Below are positions 37,942 to 47,347 of a stretch of DNA of 64,000 bases, piece after piece. The notes beneath the pieces were generated by a model that was given only the letters and a program-made list of their open reading frames with translations, was not told the DNA's origin and did not search any database. The number at the start of each line of letters is the position of its first letter. The stretch's first letter is position 1. The stretch comes from Holdemanella porci (GTDB lineage Bacteria > Bacillota_I > Bacilli_A > Erysipelotrichales > Erysipelotrichaceae): positions 27,471-91,470 of the forward strand of contig NZ_VUMR01000003.1 of NCBI RefSeq assembly GCF_009696075.1. The letters run 5' to 3'. The position numbers were made by a program, and so were the translations under genes.

Positions 37942-37993
37942 TTATCAAAAATAGTTTACAATTACAGTGTTTATATAGGGAGGTTTATAACTC

Positions 37994-38380
37994 ATGAAAA
38001 CAGTAATAACATATGGAACTTTTGATTTATTTCATGTAGGCCATTTAAATTTATTACGCCGTGCAAAAGAATTAGGGGATTATTTAATTGTAGCGGTAAG
38101 TAGTGATGAGTTTAATTTGGGTAAAAATAAAGTTTGTAAGATCAAAGATACAGATCGTATGAAGATTGTAGAAGCTATTAAATATGTCGATAAGGTGATC
38201 CCAGAAACAAGTTGGGAACAAAAAATCGAAGATGTTAAAAAATATAATGTAGATGTATTCGTCATGGGTGATGATTGGAAAGGAAAATTTGATTTCTTAA
38301 AGGATTATTGTGAAGTTGTTTATTTGCCAAGAACTGAGGGTATCAGTACAACACAGCTGAAAGAGGAATTGAAGGGTTAA
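37994..38380 (+). CDS. tagD: Glycerol-3-phosphate cytidylyltransferase
   Basis: Makes CDP-glycerol for poly(glycerol phosphate) teichoic acid. 128 residues. The opening TYGTFDLFHVGHLNLLRRAK carries the HxGH motif (His-Val-Gly-His), and RTEGISTTQL near the end is the second active-site motif. GGGAGG precedes the ATG. It supplies the substrate for the three transferase-type proteins that follow. Confidence 0.96.
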   Translation: MKTVITYGTFDLFHVGHLNLLRRAKELGDYLIVAVSSDEFNLGKNKVCKIKDTDRMKIVEAIKYVDKVIPETSWEQKIEDVKKYNVDVFVMGDDWKGKFDFLKDYCEVVYLPRTEGISTTQLKEELKG

Positions 38381-38381
38381 T

Positions 38382-40619
38382 ATGCGTACTATCAGTATTA
38401 TCCTTCCTTTTTTTAAGTACAAACATTACTTTAAAGAATGTCTACAAAACTTAGCACAAAGTACATTTAAAGATTTTGAATTGATTGTCGTATTAGATCA
38501 TCCAACTGAAGATATTGACGATTTATTAGAAGAATATAATTCTATTTTTGATATGCGCATTTATACCTTGCCAGAAGGTGTAACAGGTGTGGCTGCATGT
38601 CGAAATGTTGGAATTCAACAAGCTAAAGGTGCCTACCTTTACTTTTTAGATAGCGATGACTATGTTTTAGAAGATACTCTACAAAACTTGATCAAAGCTA
38701 TGGATCATGATGTAGACATGGTTAATGGTGTATTGAATCACACTTGGAACAACAAGGCCAATTATCTTCATAAAGTAGAAAATAAGGAAGTAGATGAAGA
38801 AGATCAAGAAGAAAGAGAACAGCGTCGCTTAAATAAGCTTTCTAATTTTGTTTCATTCGCATCCTACGAAAAAGATGAGCAGCAAGCTCAGGCTATTTTC
38901 TATACAATGGATAATCGTAGAGGTATCCGAACTTTTACTGTATTAGGCAATTTGTATAATCGTGATTTTGTCGTTCGAAATAATTTTAAATTTAATGAGA
39001 ACTTCAGATATTACAGTGATATGACATTTATGTGTCCTCTATTAGAAAAGTTAAATACATTTTTAAGAGTGGAAGATGCAATTTATGTAAAACGTAAACA
39101 CAATGATCCAATTAACGAACCTGCTTTGAGTCAGGAAGAAAATGACAATCGTTTTAATGAAAGATGTGATGCGGTTGAATATACACGTACACTTTTAAAA
39201 GAAGAGGGTGTTGTGCGTTTTTGTTTAGATCGTAAAATTGTATCTTACTTTGTATCTAAAATGTCTAAAAGAATCCGTCGCAGCCAAGATGATCTATGGC
39301 GTACAGACTATTTTGAAAGAATTGCTAAAACAATCGATGGCATTCGTCCAGAAGTGATGAATCGATATAAGCGTAATTCGAAAAAGATGGTGGCTTGTTT
39401 ACAGAATCGTGATTTAAAGGGAGTACAAAGCTGCGTTCGAAGAAAATTAGGAATTAAAAAATTCTTTAGAGTCTTCAAAAATAAGAATGTATTATTTAAA
39501 TTAGCTTATTATCACATTTATTCAAAAAAACCAATTCAAGATAATGTGATTCTGTTTGAGACATTTATGGCTAAAAACTATTCGGACAGCCCAAAATATA
39601 TTTATGAATACATTGCCAAAAATTATCCAGGAAAATACAAGTGTGTATGGGCGTTGAATGATGGTCATGAAGTTCCTTATGGAGCGGAAGTCGTAAAACG
39701 TTTTTCATTCAAATATGCTTATTATTTAGCTGTTAGTAAATATTTTGTATTTAATGTAAGACAACCATTGTGGTATCGCAAAAGAGAAGGACAAGTATTT
39801 GTTGAAACTTGGCATGGCACACCATTGAAACGTCTTGTATTTGATCAAGAAGAAGTAACTTCTGCATCGCCAAAATATAAACAGCAGTTCTATCGTCAAA
39901 GACAAGAATGGGATTATTTGGTGAGTGCCAATCCTTTTAGTACGAAAACATTTAGAAGCTGTTTTATGTATGAAGGTAAGATGCTTGAATATGGATATCC
40001 AAGAAATGATATTTTATATTGGCCAAACAAAGATGAAATTGCGAAAGATCTAAGAAAGAAACTAGGTATTCCAGAAGATAAGAAGACGATTTTATATGCT
40101 CCGACATGGCGTGATGATGAGCACTATGGAAAAGGGGAGTACAAATTTACGTTGGCTTTAGATTTGAAGTTGATGATGGAAAAATTATCGGATGAATATG
40201 TTGTTTTATTAAGAACACACCACTATATCGCAGATAACATTGATACAACAGGTCTTGAAGGCTTTGTGTACAATTTAAGTAAATATGACGATATCAGTGA
40301 AATCTATTTGATCAGTGATATTTGTATCACGGATTACTCAAGTGTATTCTTTGACTTTGCAAACTTGAAACGACCAGTACTTTTCTATACATATGATATT
40401 GAAAAGTATAAGAATCAGTTACGTGGATTCTATATTGATATGAATACAGAAGTTCCTGGTCCACTATTGTATACGAGTGAAGAAGTCGTGGATGCGATTT
40501 TGAATATTGATCAAATAAATGAAGAATATAAAGAACGTTACGAAAAATTCTACAAACGTTTCTGTTGCTACGACGATGGAAATGCGTCAAAGCATATTGC
40601 AGAAGAAGTATTTAAGTAA
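38382..40619 (+). CDS. Glycosyltransferase family 2 fused to CDP-glycerol glycerophosphotransferase
   Basis: Two-domain enzyme of 745 residues. Residues 1 to about 250 are a GT-A fold transferase (SIILPFFKYKHYFKECL ... YFLDSDDYV with the DxD-type Asp). Residues about 385-745 are a TagF/TagB-type transferase that adds glycerol phosphate units (VETWHGTPLKRL, ILYAPTWRDD, ICITDYSSVFFDFA). It starts one base after tagD, so it is co-translated. The fusion resembles TarF/TagF-type polymerases with an N-terminal sugar transferase; the sugar is unknown. Confidence 0.9.
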   Translation: MRTISIILPFFKYKHYFKECLQNLAQSTFKDFELIVVLDHPTEDIDDLLEEYNSIFDMRIYTLPEGVTGVAACRNVGIQQAKGAYLYFLDSDDYVLEDTLQNLIKAMDHDVDMVNGVLNHTWNNKANYLHKVENKEVDEEDQEEREQRRLNKLSNFVSFASYEKDEQQAQAIFYTMDNRRGIRTFTVLGNLYNRDFVVRNNFKFNENFRYYSDMTFMCPLLEKLNTFLRVEDAIYVKRKHNDPINEPALSQEENDNRFNERCDAVEYTRTLLKEEGVVRFCLDRKIVSYFVSKMSKRIRRSQDDLWRTDYFERIAKTIDGIRPEVMNRYKRNSKKMVACLQNRDLKGVQSCVRRKLGIKKFFRVFKNKNVLFKLAYYHIYSKKPIQDNVILFETFMAKNYSDSPKYIYEYIAKNYPGKYKCVWALNDGHEVPYGAEVVKRFSFKYAYYLAVSKYFVFNVRQPLWYRKREGQVFVETWHGTPLKRLVFDQEEVTSASPKYKQQFYRQRQEWDYLVSANPFSTKTFRSCFMYEGKMLEYGYPRNDILYWPNKDEIAKDLRKKLGIPEDKKTILYAPTWRDDEHYGKGEYKFTLALDLKLMMEKLSDEYVVLLRTHHYIADNIDTTGLEGFVYNLSKYDDISEIYLISDICITDYSSVFFDFANLKRPVLFYTYDIEKYKNQLRGFYIDMNTEVPGPLLYTSEEVVDAILNIDQINEEYKERYEKFYKRFCCYDDGNASKHIAEEVFK

Positions 40620-40636
40620 AAAAGGAGAGGATAGCC

Positions 40637-41842
40637 ATGTTGATAAAGCTTTTAAGACCATTTAAAAAGTTTGCAGGAAAGTGCATTCGCTTGGCATATA
40701 AATTAACCTATCGTTTATTTAAAGTAGATGATAAGCTTGCCATATTTATATCGTTCCATGGTCGTGGCTATTCGGATAATCCTAAAGCTATTTATGAACA
40801 GATGAGACAAGATTCAAGATTTGATGGATATCGTTTTATTTGGTTTATAAAGAATCACAAAGAAAAAAAATTACATATTGAGGGAGCTGAAATAAAGGAA
40901 TATTTCAGCATTCCTTATTTCTATTATTTATCGAAGGCAAAATTATGGGTAGTGAACTGCAAATTACCTACATATATCTTTAAAAAGGAAAATCAGGTTT
41001 ACCTACAAACATGGCATGGAACACCATTAAAACGATTAGCTCATGATATTGATGTGAGTGAAGATACTACATTTTATCGTTCAGGTGTCAGTTATGAACA
41101 GATGTGCCATTCCTATGATGTAGATGTCGCAAGATACAATTATATGATCAGTCCAAATGCATTTTGTACGAAAGTTTTTCAAACATCTTTCCAAATCAAT
41201 AGAGAAAGATTGATTGAAACAGGATATCCTAGAAATGATTTTATTTCGAATGCGACAAAAGAAGAATGTGATGCAATCAAGAATAAGTATCATTTGCCTA
41301 TAGATAAAAAAATTGTATTGTATGCACCAACATGGAGAGATAATTCTTATGTTTCTGCAGGATATACTTTTGAATTGAAGGCAAACTTTAGAAAATGGAA
41401 AGATATTTTAGGTGAAGATACAATTGTTGTATTTAAACCACACTATCTAATCATTAATACCTTCAAAGATGATCCAGAATTAGATGGATTTTTGTATTCC
41501 ATTCCTGCTCAAGAAGAAATCAATGAATTGTATGTGATTAGTGATGTATTGATTACGGACTATTCAAGCGTCTTCTTTGATTATGCGATATTGAATAGAC
41601 CCATCTATTTCTATATGTATGATTTAAAAGAATATGCGACAGACTTAAGAGGATTCTATTTAGATATTCATAAGGACATTCCAGGCGAAATCTATATGGA
41701 TGAAGAAACAATGTTGATGGATATAAAAAATGAAATTTATGACTATTCTAAATTGAATGATTTTAATCTTTATTTTAATAACCATGAAGATGGAAATGCT
41801 TCTAAAAGAGTAGTAGATATTTTATATAAGGCGGTGCAATAA
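40637..41842 (+). CDS. CDP-glycerol glycerophosphotransferase (TagB/TagF family)
   Basis: 401-residue transferase for teichoic-acid primer or chain synthesis. Motifs are QTWHGTPLKRLAHD, VLYAPTWRDNS and DVLITDYSSVFFDYA. The N-terminal stretch (LRPFKKFAGKCIRLAYKLTYRLFK) is basic and amphipathic, as in membrane-associated TagB and TagF. AAAGGAGAGG precedes the ATG. Priming and polymerising roles cannot be told apart from sequence. Confidence 0.9.
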   Translation: MLIKLLRPFKKFAGKCIRLAYKLTYRLFKVDDKLAIFISFHGRGYSDNPKAIYEQMRQDSRFDGYRFIWFIKNHKEKKLHIEGAEIKEYFSIPYFYYLSKAKLWVVNCKLPTYIFKKENQVYLQTWHGTPLKRLAHDIDVSEDTTFYRSGVSYEQMCHSYDVDVARYNYMISPNAFCTKVFQTSFQINRERLIETGYPRNDFISNATKEECDAIKNKYHLPIDKKIVLYAPTWRDNSYVSAGYTFELKANFRKWKDILGEDTIVVFKPHYLIINTFKDDPELDGFLYSIPAQEEINELYVISDVLITDYSSVFFDYAILNRPIYFYMYDLKEYATDLRGFYLDIHKDIPGEIYMDEETMLMDIKNEIYDYSKLNDFNLYFNNHEDGNASKRVVDILYKAVQ

Positions 41843-41843
41843 A

Positions 41844-42908
41844 ATGGGATTAAGCAAAATAATCTTAAATGTTGCCTTATGGGTCGTGGATGTTTTAACT
41901 TTTTATGTGCATCCTAAAAAGAATCGAATTACTTTTGTTAGTTTAACACAAAGTGAATTGTCAGGTGATTTTAAACTCATCGATAAACAATTACGTCACG
42001 AGAATAAGTATGATATTCATTATATATTATTAAAGTTTGAAAAAAATCTATGGGGTGATTTTAAATATTTCTTGAATTGTTTAAAACAGTTAGTTGAAAT
42101 AAAAAAATCAAGTCTTGTGATTTTAAACGACAATAACTATGTGATTAGTCATATGAAACCAACCAATGTTAAAGTGCTACAAGTTTGGCATGCGTGTGGA
42201 GCCGTGAAAAAATTTGGTAATCAAATCAAAAGACAATATCCTGTACGTAATTATGATTATGTTCTATGTAATGCTGAATATTGGAAGGAACCATATTCAC
42301 AAGCTTTTGGGGTAAATACAAATCAAGTGTTAGTGACTGGAATGCCAAGAATTGATACTTTATTAAATAGAAATGAAAGAGATGAGTTCTTTTTGAAATA
42401 TCCAGAATTAAAAGATAAGAAATTATGTTTGTATGCACCTACTTTTAGGGGTAACATTATTGATGGTTTTAAAATTCAGTCTTTTGATTTCACAAAAGTA
42501 AAAGATTACGTGGTTCTATATAAATTTCATCCATTACTTGGAGATATTCAATGTAATGGTGGAGTGAACATGAACAAGGAAGACTTGTATACATTGATGC
42601 AAGTGAGTGATTGTTTGATTTCGGATTATTCAAGCGTAATATTTGATTACTCTTTATTAAATAAACCAATGATTTGTTACATTCCTGATGTAAAAGAATA
42701 TAAACATAATATTGGATTGAACATTGATTTTGATGATTTTCCAGGACCTGTATGTACAGATGAAGATCAACTCGTCAAGGCGTTAGAATTTAAAGATTAT
42801 GATTATGATAAATTATCTTATTTCCAAATAAAGTACATGGTATATACGGATGGAAAAAATACAAGTCGAGTCATTGATACAATTAATCAGATTATGGAAG
42901 AGGCATAG
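41844..42908 (+). CDS. CDP-glycerol glycerophosphotransferase family protein
   Basis: 354-residue shorter member of the same family, starting one base after the previous stop. Motifs are more divergent: QVWHACGAVKKFG in place of TWHGTPLK, LYAPTFRG, and DCLISDYSSVIFDYS. The change of the TWHGTP motif to VWHACG is seen in TagB-like primases and in related proteins, so it may be the priming enzyme of the cluster (inference). Confidence 0.85.
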   Translation: MGLSKIILNVALWVVDVLTFYVHPKKNRITFVSLTQSELSGDFKLIDKQLRHENKYDIHYILLKFEKNLWGDFKYFLNCLKQLVEIKKSSLVILNDNNYVISHMKPTNVKVLQVWHACGAVKKFGNQIKRQYPVRNYDYVLCNAEYWKEPYSQAFGVNTNQVLVTGMPRIDTLLNRNERDEFFLKYPELKDKKLCLYAPTFRGNIIDGFKIQSFDFTKVKDYVVLYKFHPLLGDIQCNGGVNMNKEDLYTLMQVSDCLISDYSSVIFDYSLLNKPMICYIPDVKEYKHNIGLNIDFDDFPGPVCTDEDQLVKALEFKDYDYDKLSYFQIKYMVYTDGKNTSRVIDTINQIMEEA

Positions 42909-42923
42909 GTCCTCTTCTTTTTT
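42897..42923 (+). terminator. Terminator of the teichoic-acid cluster
   Basis: GAAGAGG (42897-42903) pairs with CCTCTTC (42911-42917), followed by six T. It overlaps the last codons of the gene. Confidence 0.85.
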
Positions 42924-42954
42924 ACATTAATGATGAAAAAAATTACATTTTAAC

Positions 42955-42983
42955 TTGAAAATAAATGTAAATTATCGTATTAT
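42955..42983 (+). promoter_or_regulatory. Promoter of the T-box/transporter unit
   Basis: TTGAAA (42955-42960), a 17-base spacer, TATTAT (42978-42983). Confidence 0.65.
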
Positions 42984-42989
42984 ACAGTT

Positions 42990-43268
42990 AACGCATTGAT
43001 ATGGAAGAGTAATTCACTACGTTTTAGCCAAGAGAGATATTGTTTGGTGGAAAATATCGTAAAGCTAGAGAATGAAAATCACCATGGAGCGGCTATAGCG
43101 ATAATGTAGTTATAGACGTATGTCTTACGATATAAAGACTAGATGTGATAGCATCGATGAGGGCATTCATTAGAATGAATTAGAGTGGTACCGCGGAAGA
43201 ATAAGATTATTATTACCTTTCGTCTCTGAAGTTGTTAATTAGGCAACAAGAGACGGAAGGTTTTTTTG
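42990..43268 (+). ncRNA. T-box riboswitch, probably isoleucine-specific
   Basis: Contains the T-box core GAGTGGTACCGCG (43182-43194) and a terminator whose arms CCTTTCGTCTC and GAGACGGAAGG are followed by TTTTTTT (to 43267). Stem I elements AGAGAGA and TTTGGTGGAAAA are present. The specifier region GAATGAAAATCACCATGGAG, aligned with the serine T-box of this window, places ATC (Ile) followed by A at the specifier. It senses uncharged tRNA and controls the transporter that follows. Confidence 0.9.
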
Positions 43269-43291
43269 TTGCAGAAAGGGAGAATTTGAGA

Positions 43292-44485
43292 ATGAAAAAG
43301 AAAGAGAACACAAAATTGAATCGATCATGGATGGCTGCATTTTCAGTGGCCACAACCGCATTTGCAGCACACGCAGGCGGAGGATTTGCGACAGGAAATC
43401 AGGAAAACACATGGTTTGTTAGTTTAGGGTGGCCAGCTATTGTTGGAGTTGCCGTTGCGATGTTACTTTTAGCTATGACAATTCGTGAAGGTCAGATTAT
43501 GATGAATTCAAGAGGATTAAAAACGTATAAAGAACTATTTGAATGTTTATATCATCCATTAGACAAATTAGAATTATTATTTGAATTTTTCTTTAATATC
43601 ATGGTTTTAATGGTTGTTGCATCATGTATCTCTGGTGCAGCCAGTGCATTAACTCAATACTTTGGTTTGAATTATTATCTAGGAACATTTGTGATTGGCC
43701 TTGTTGTATTATTCTTAACAATTTTTGGCGTAGATTTGATTCGTAGAGCAAGTACATATATGGGTGTAGTAATTTTAGTTCTAGCTGTTTCTATTTATAC
43801 AGTAGGTTTATTAAATGGACATAATTTATTAGATGTTATGCGTGTTGATTTTTCAGTACATGGATGGAGTCAACTTCCAAAAGCAGCTTGGAACGGTGTT
43901 ACTTATTCAGCTTTCCAATGGGTTACAGTACCAGCTATCTTGGTTTGTGGAACAAGTGTTTTAAAAACAAAACAAGATTGTGATCGCTCAATGGCATTAA
44001 CATTCACATTAAATATGTTAGGATTAGGTCTTGCCGTATTAATGTTACTTTGTTGGCAACACTATTATTTGACGCAGCCAAACGGAACAACTTTACCAAC
44101 GTTAACAACATTAAAATCATTTGGGGCAAATTGGCTTGTAGCACTATATGGATTGGTATTATTCTTATGTTTGATCTCAAGTGCAGTTTGTGTCATCTTT
44201 GGATTTGTGAATCGTTTTGAAAATGTGAAATTCCTTCAAAAAGTTGAAAATGTACCTGTACGTAGAGCTTTAGTTTCTGTATTCATCATGGTAGTTTCTA
44301 TGGGAATCTCATTTGTAGGACTAACAAACGTTGTTAAGTATGGCTATGGATATTGTGGATATCTAGGTATCGCCATCATCATCGTCCCATTGTTGACAAT
44401 AGGTTTCTATAAGAATCGTAAATTCATGAAAGAAAATTCACAAGACACAAAAGTTTCTTTTGAAGAAGCATACGAAAAAAATTAG
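43292..44485 (+). CDS. YkvI-like membrane transporter, predicted amino-acid (isoleucine) carrier
   Basis: 397 residues from the ATG at 43292, after AAAGGGAG; upstream in-frame starts lie within the T-box terminator. There are about ten membrane segments of the APC-superfamily LeuT-like type. The first contains AAFSVATTAFAAHAGGGFATGNQ, an unwound glycine-rich segment typical of YkvI. No family member that I know of has a proven substrate. The isoleucine-type T-box upstream suggests a branched-chain amino acid. Confidence 0.82.
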   Translation: MKKKENTKLNRSWMAAFSVATTAFAAHAGGGFATGNQENTWFVSLGWPAIVGVAVAMLLLAMTIREGQIMMNSRGLKTYKELFECLYHPLDKLELLFEFFFNIMVLMVVASCISGAASALTQYFGLNYYLGTFVIGLVVLFLTIFGVDLIRRASTYMGVVILVLAVSIYTVGLLNGHNLLDVMRVDFSVHGWSQLPKAAWNGVTYSAFQWVTVPAILVCGTSVLKTKQDCDRSMALTFTLNMLGLGLAVLMLLCWQHYYLTQPNGTTLPTLTTLKSFGANWLVALYGLVLFLCLISSAVCVIFGFVNRFENVKFLQKVENVPVRRALVSVFIMVVSMGISFVGLTNVVKYGYGYCGYLGIAIIIVPLLTIGFYKNRKFMKENSQDTKVSFEEAYEKN

Positions 44486-44513
44486 ACGGGAAATCAATTT
44501 CCCGTCTTTATTT
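44486..44513. terminator. Bidirectional terminator between transporter and alarmone synthetase
   Basis: GACGGGAAAT pairs with ATTTCCCGTC; T follows on the plus strand and the minus strand reads GACGGGAAATTGATTTCCCGTC into TAA. It overlaps the end of the alarmone synthetase gene. Confidence 0.7.
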
Positions 44514-45138
44514 CTTCCATTTTCTCATCAAGTGTCTTACAAATCTGGGCACACTCTAGTAATTCTTTATCAATTTCATCTAAGCGTTCTTTTGATAAGT
44601 TCTTCTTATAGCGAATCTTGTGTTCTAGACTTGCCCAGAAATCCATCGCAATGGTTCTAAATTGTACTTCTACCTTAATCCATTTTTTCTCATCTGATAA
44701 AAAGATAGGGATTTCTACAATTAGGTGAAGACTACGATATCCATTTTCTTTAGGATTTTGAATATAATCTTTTTTTTCAATCAAGCGCACATCATCTTGG
44801 CTAAGAAAAGAGTTGACCAAAGAATAAATGTCTTCTGTAAAAGCGCAGACAACTCGAACACCGGCAATATCAAATAGGTTGTTTTCAATGTTTGGGATGG
44901 TTAAAGCAAGATTCTTTTTTTGAAGCTTTTTAAGAATGCTGGATTGCGATTTAATACGCGTATGAATCGATTCAATGGGATTGCGATCATAGAATAGGGA
45001 GAATTGTTCGTTAAGAACTTTAAATTTAGTTTCCACTTCCATTAACGCACAATTATAATAGGTCATCATTTGACGATAGGGAAGAGTACTTTCTTCTACA
45101 AAATCCGTAAAAGCATCAACTAATTTCAAATTTTCCAT
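44494..45138 (-). CDS. Small alarmone synthetase (RelQ/RelP-like GTP pyrophosphokinase)
   Basis: Makes (p)ppGpp from GTP or GDP and ATP. 214 residues with only the synthetase domain: IAGVRVVCAF, KENGYRSLHLIVEIP, VEVQFRTIAMDFWASLEHKIRYK. There is no hydrolase, TGS or ACT domain. Size and motifs fit RelQ (YjbM). It follows the DUF4230 gene by 2 bases on the minus strand. Confidence 0.92.
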   Translation of the reverse strand: MENLKLVDAFTDFVEESTLPYRQMMTYYNCALMEVETKFKVLNEQFSLFYDRNPIESIHTRIKSQSSILKKLQKKNLALTIPNIENNLFDIAGVRVVCAFTEDIYSLVNSFLSQDDVRLIEKKDYIQNPKENGYRSLHLIVEIPIFLSDEKKWIKVEVQFRTIAMDFWASLEHKIRYKKNLSKERLDEIDKELLECAQICKTLDEKMEEIKTGN

Positions 45139-45140
45139 AA

Positions 45141-45728
45141 TTACTCCTTGAATGTGACTTCAATCGTATAATCATCTGTATCTGGGATAATGGAAATGAT
45201 CTCTTTAATACTTTTTTCTGTGTTCTTTTGAGCCGTTTTCAATAATCCCTTTTTCTTGGCTTCAGATAAAGCCTTCTCTTTTTGTTCAAACGCAAAAGCT
45301 TTATAATCACTCACACTGATTGGATTAAAAATATTTTTTGTTTCATCATAGACTTCAATACTTGATTCATCGATTGAATTTGAAAGAACAGTTGGCTTAT
45401 TAACTGTCACATGAATAGTAGAATCGTTGATTTCTACATTTGCCTTAGATAAATCTGTACCCAATTGAATTTCCCCTTCAAATGTTAGTATGAAGTATTT
45501 GTTTGTCAAAGGAATGGACCAGCCATTCAGACTTAAAGAATTTTCAAATTTTCCTACTTTCGCATAATGATATTTTGTGGTTACCAAATCACTTGCTTGT
45601 TCAATTCGATTCTGAATTAATGTCGATGTGATTTCTGGTTCCGTTTGTTTATTCGCAAAGAACATACCGCCTACAAAGGCAATTAAGATAAAGACAACAC
45701 CAAATAAAACTTTCTTTAAATTTTTCAT
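45141..45728 (-). CDS. DUF4230 family membrane-anchored protein
   Basis: 195 residues from the ATG at 45728, which has AGGAGG upstream; the longer frame to 45788 has no ribosome site. An N-terminal membrane segment (VLFGVVFILIAFVGGMFFA) is followed by an extracytoplasmic domain of DUF4230 type (LVTTKYHYAKVGKFENS ... KYFILTFEGEIQLGTDLSKANVEI). Function is unknown. Co-transcribed with the alarmone synthetase. Confidence 0.8.
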   Translation of the reverse strand: MKNLKKVLFGVVFILIAFVGGMFFANKQTEPEITSTLIQNRIEQASDLVTTKYHYAKVGKFENSLSLNGWSIPLTNKYFILTFEGEIQLGTDLSKANVEINDSTIHVTVNKPTVLSNSIDESSIEVYDETKNIFNPISVSDYKAFAFEQKEKALSEAKKKGLLKTAQKNTEKSIKEIISIIPDTDDYTIEVTFKE

Positions 45729-45864
45729 AAGTGACCTCCTCATTAAAATTGTATCATAAATGAATAAAGTAAATAAACCGACATACATAGTGTCAAATTA
45801 TTGCGTATAGTAAAAACACGACGGAAACGATTATATGTTATAATGGATAGCGTGGAGGGTTTTC

Positions 45865-46566
45865 ATGATTAAAGTAGAATTTCAGAAGGCTTGTTTAGAA
45901 GCCGGTATCCAATTAAATGAAGAACAAATGAATCAATTTGAAAAATATATGCAGCTTCTTGTTGAATGGAATGAGAAGATGAACTTAACGGCAATCACAC
46001 AGGAAGAAGAAGTATGGGAGAAACATTTTTATGATTCAATCATGCCGTTTTCAAATATTAAATTTGAAACAATGTGTGATATTGGCTCAGGCGCAGGATT
46101 TCCAGGTATCCCTGTAAAAATTGCATTTCCACATGTTCATATGACTTTGGTGGAGCCATTACAAAAGCGTTGTCGTTTTTTAAATGAAGTGAAAACTCAA
46201 TTGAACTTGGATAATCTCGATATATTAAATGTTCGAGCTGAAGATTTGGCAAAAGAAAAACGTGAATGTTTCGACGTGGTCAGTGCGCGTGCGGTTGCTA
46301 AACTATCTATTTTATTAGAACTTTGTGTTCCTTTTGTTAAGATGGATCATACTATGGTGGCTTTAAAAGGTAAGAATGGTCACGAAGAGTTGATCAATGC
46401 GCAAAAGGCAATTGATACATTAGGTGTTGAATTGATTGATGAAGAAAAATTTATGATTGAAGAGGATGCAACACGCATTAATTTATATTTTAAAAAGGTA
46501 AAACATACGCCAAATAAATATCCTAGAGCGTATGGACAAATCAAGAAAAAACCTTTGGAGGATTGA
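45865..46566 (+). CDS. rsmG: 16S rRNA (guanine527-N7)-methyltransferase RsmG (GidB)
   Basis: Methylates G527 of 16S rRNA. 233 residues with SAM-binding DIGSGAGFPGIPVKIAFP, WNEKMNLTAI in the N-terminus and VSARAVAKLSILLEL. GGAGGG lies upstream of the ATG. First gene of rsmG-parA-parB, the classic neighbourhood near the origin. Confidence 0.96.
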   Translation: MIKVEFQKACLEAGIQLNEEQMNQFEKYMQLLVEWNEKMNLTAITQEEEVWEKHFYDSIMPFSNIKFETMCDIGSGAGFPGIPVKIAFPHVHMTLVEPLQKRCRFLNEVKTQLNLDNLDILNVRAEDLAKEKRECFDVVSARAVAKLSILLELCVPFVKMDHTMVALKGKNGHEELINAQKAIDTLGVELIDEEKFMIEEDATRINLYFKKVKHTPNKYPRAYGQIKKKPLED

Positions 46567-46568
46567 GT

Positions 46569-47345
46569 ATGGGAAAAGTTATTGCAATTTCGAATCAAAA
46601 AGGTGGAGTAGGAAAAACTACGACATCTATAAATTTAGCAAGCGGACTTGCACATGTAGGAAAAAAAGTACTGTTGATTGATTTCGATTCGCAGGGAAAT
46701 GCCACGCAAGGATTAAATGCGAGTCAAAATAATTCACAAGCTACGATTCACTCTGTATTAATGGAGGGAGTTCCTATTCAGCAGGCTATCGTACCTAAAA
46801 TGAATCCAAGAATTGATATTGTTCCAGCCAACATTAATTTAGCTGGAGCTGATTTAGATATGGATAAAATGGAAGCCGGCAAAGAAGAATTGTTGAAAAA
46901 AGCCATTGCTCCTATTCGAGATCAATATGATTACATTATTATTGATTGTCCACCATCACTTGGACTATTGAATACCAATGCATTGACAGCAGCTGACAGT
47001 ATTTTGATTCCAGTACAGTGTGAATATTATGCATTGGAAGGAGTTACGCAGTTGTTGATCACAATTCGTCTTGTCCAAAGAACAAGTAACCGAAATTTAA
47101 AAATTGAAGGTATTTTATTAACAATGTTTGATATACGTACAAGATTAAGTGTAGAAGTTTCGCAGGATGTGCGTCAAACTTTTGGCAAACTTGTATATCA
47201 AAATTCTATTCCGAGAAATGTAAAATTATCGGAAGCACCTAGCCGTGGTATGTCTATTTTTGAATATGATCCAAAAAGTACAGGAGCCAAGGCATATGCT
47301 GGTTTAACTGAAGAAGTACTAAAACGTAATTCAAAGGAGGCATAG
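46569..47345 (+). CDS. parA: Chromosome-partitioning ATPase ParA (Soj)
   Basis: Deviant Walker ATPase that moves or regulates the origin region with ParB and acts on DnaA. 258 residues from the ATG at 46569 (GGAGG 7 bases upstream; the TTG at 46563 is less likely). The deviant Walker A KGGVGKTTT, DCPPSLGLL and the SEAPSRGMSIFEYDPKS ending are clear. Confidence 0.97.
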   Translation: MGKVIAISNQKGGVGKTTTSINLASGLAHVGKKVLLIDFDSQGNATQGLNASQNNSQATIHSVLMEGVPIQQAIVPKMNPRIDIVPANINLAGADLDMDKMEAGKEELLKKAIAPIRDQYDYIIIDCPPSLGLLNTNALTAADSILIPVQCEYYALEGVTQLLITIRLVQRTSNRNLKIEGILLTMFDIRTRLSVEVSQDVRQTFGKLVYQNSIPRNVKLSEAPSRGMSIFEYDPKSTGAKAYAGLTEEVLKRNSKEA

Positions 47346-47347
47346 CT

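Noticed and set aside
43232..43291. N-terminal extension of the YkvI-like transporter
   Set aside because: Those codons lie inside the T-box terminator; the ATG at 43292 with AAAGGGAG is the credible start.
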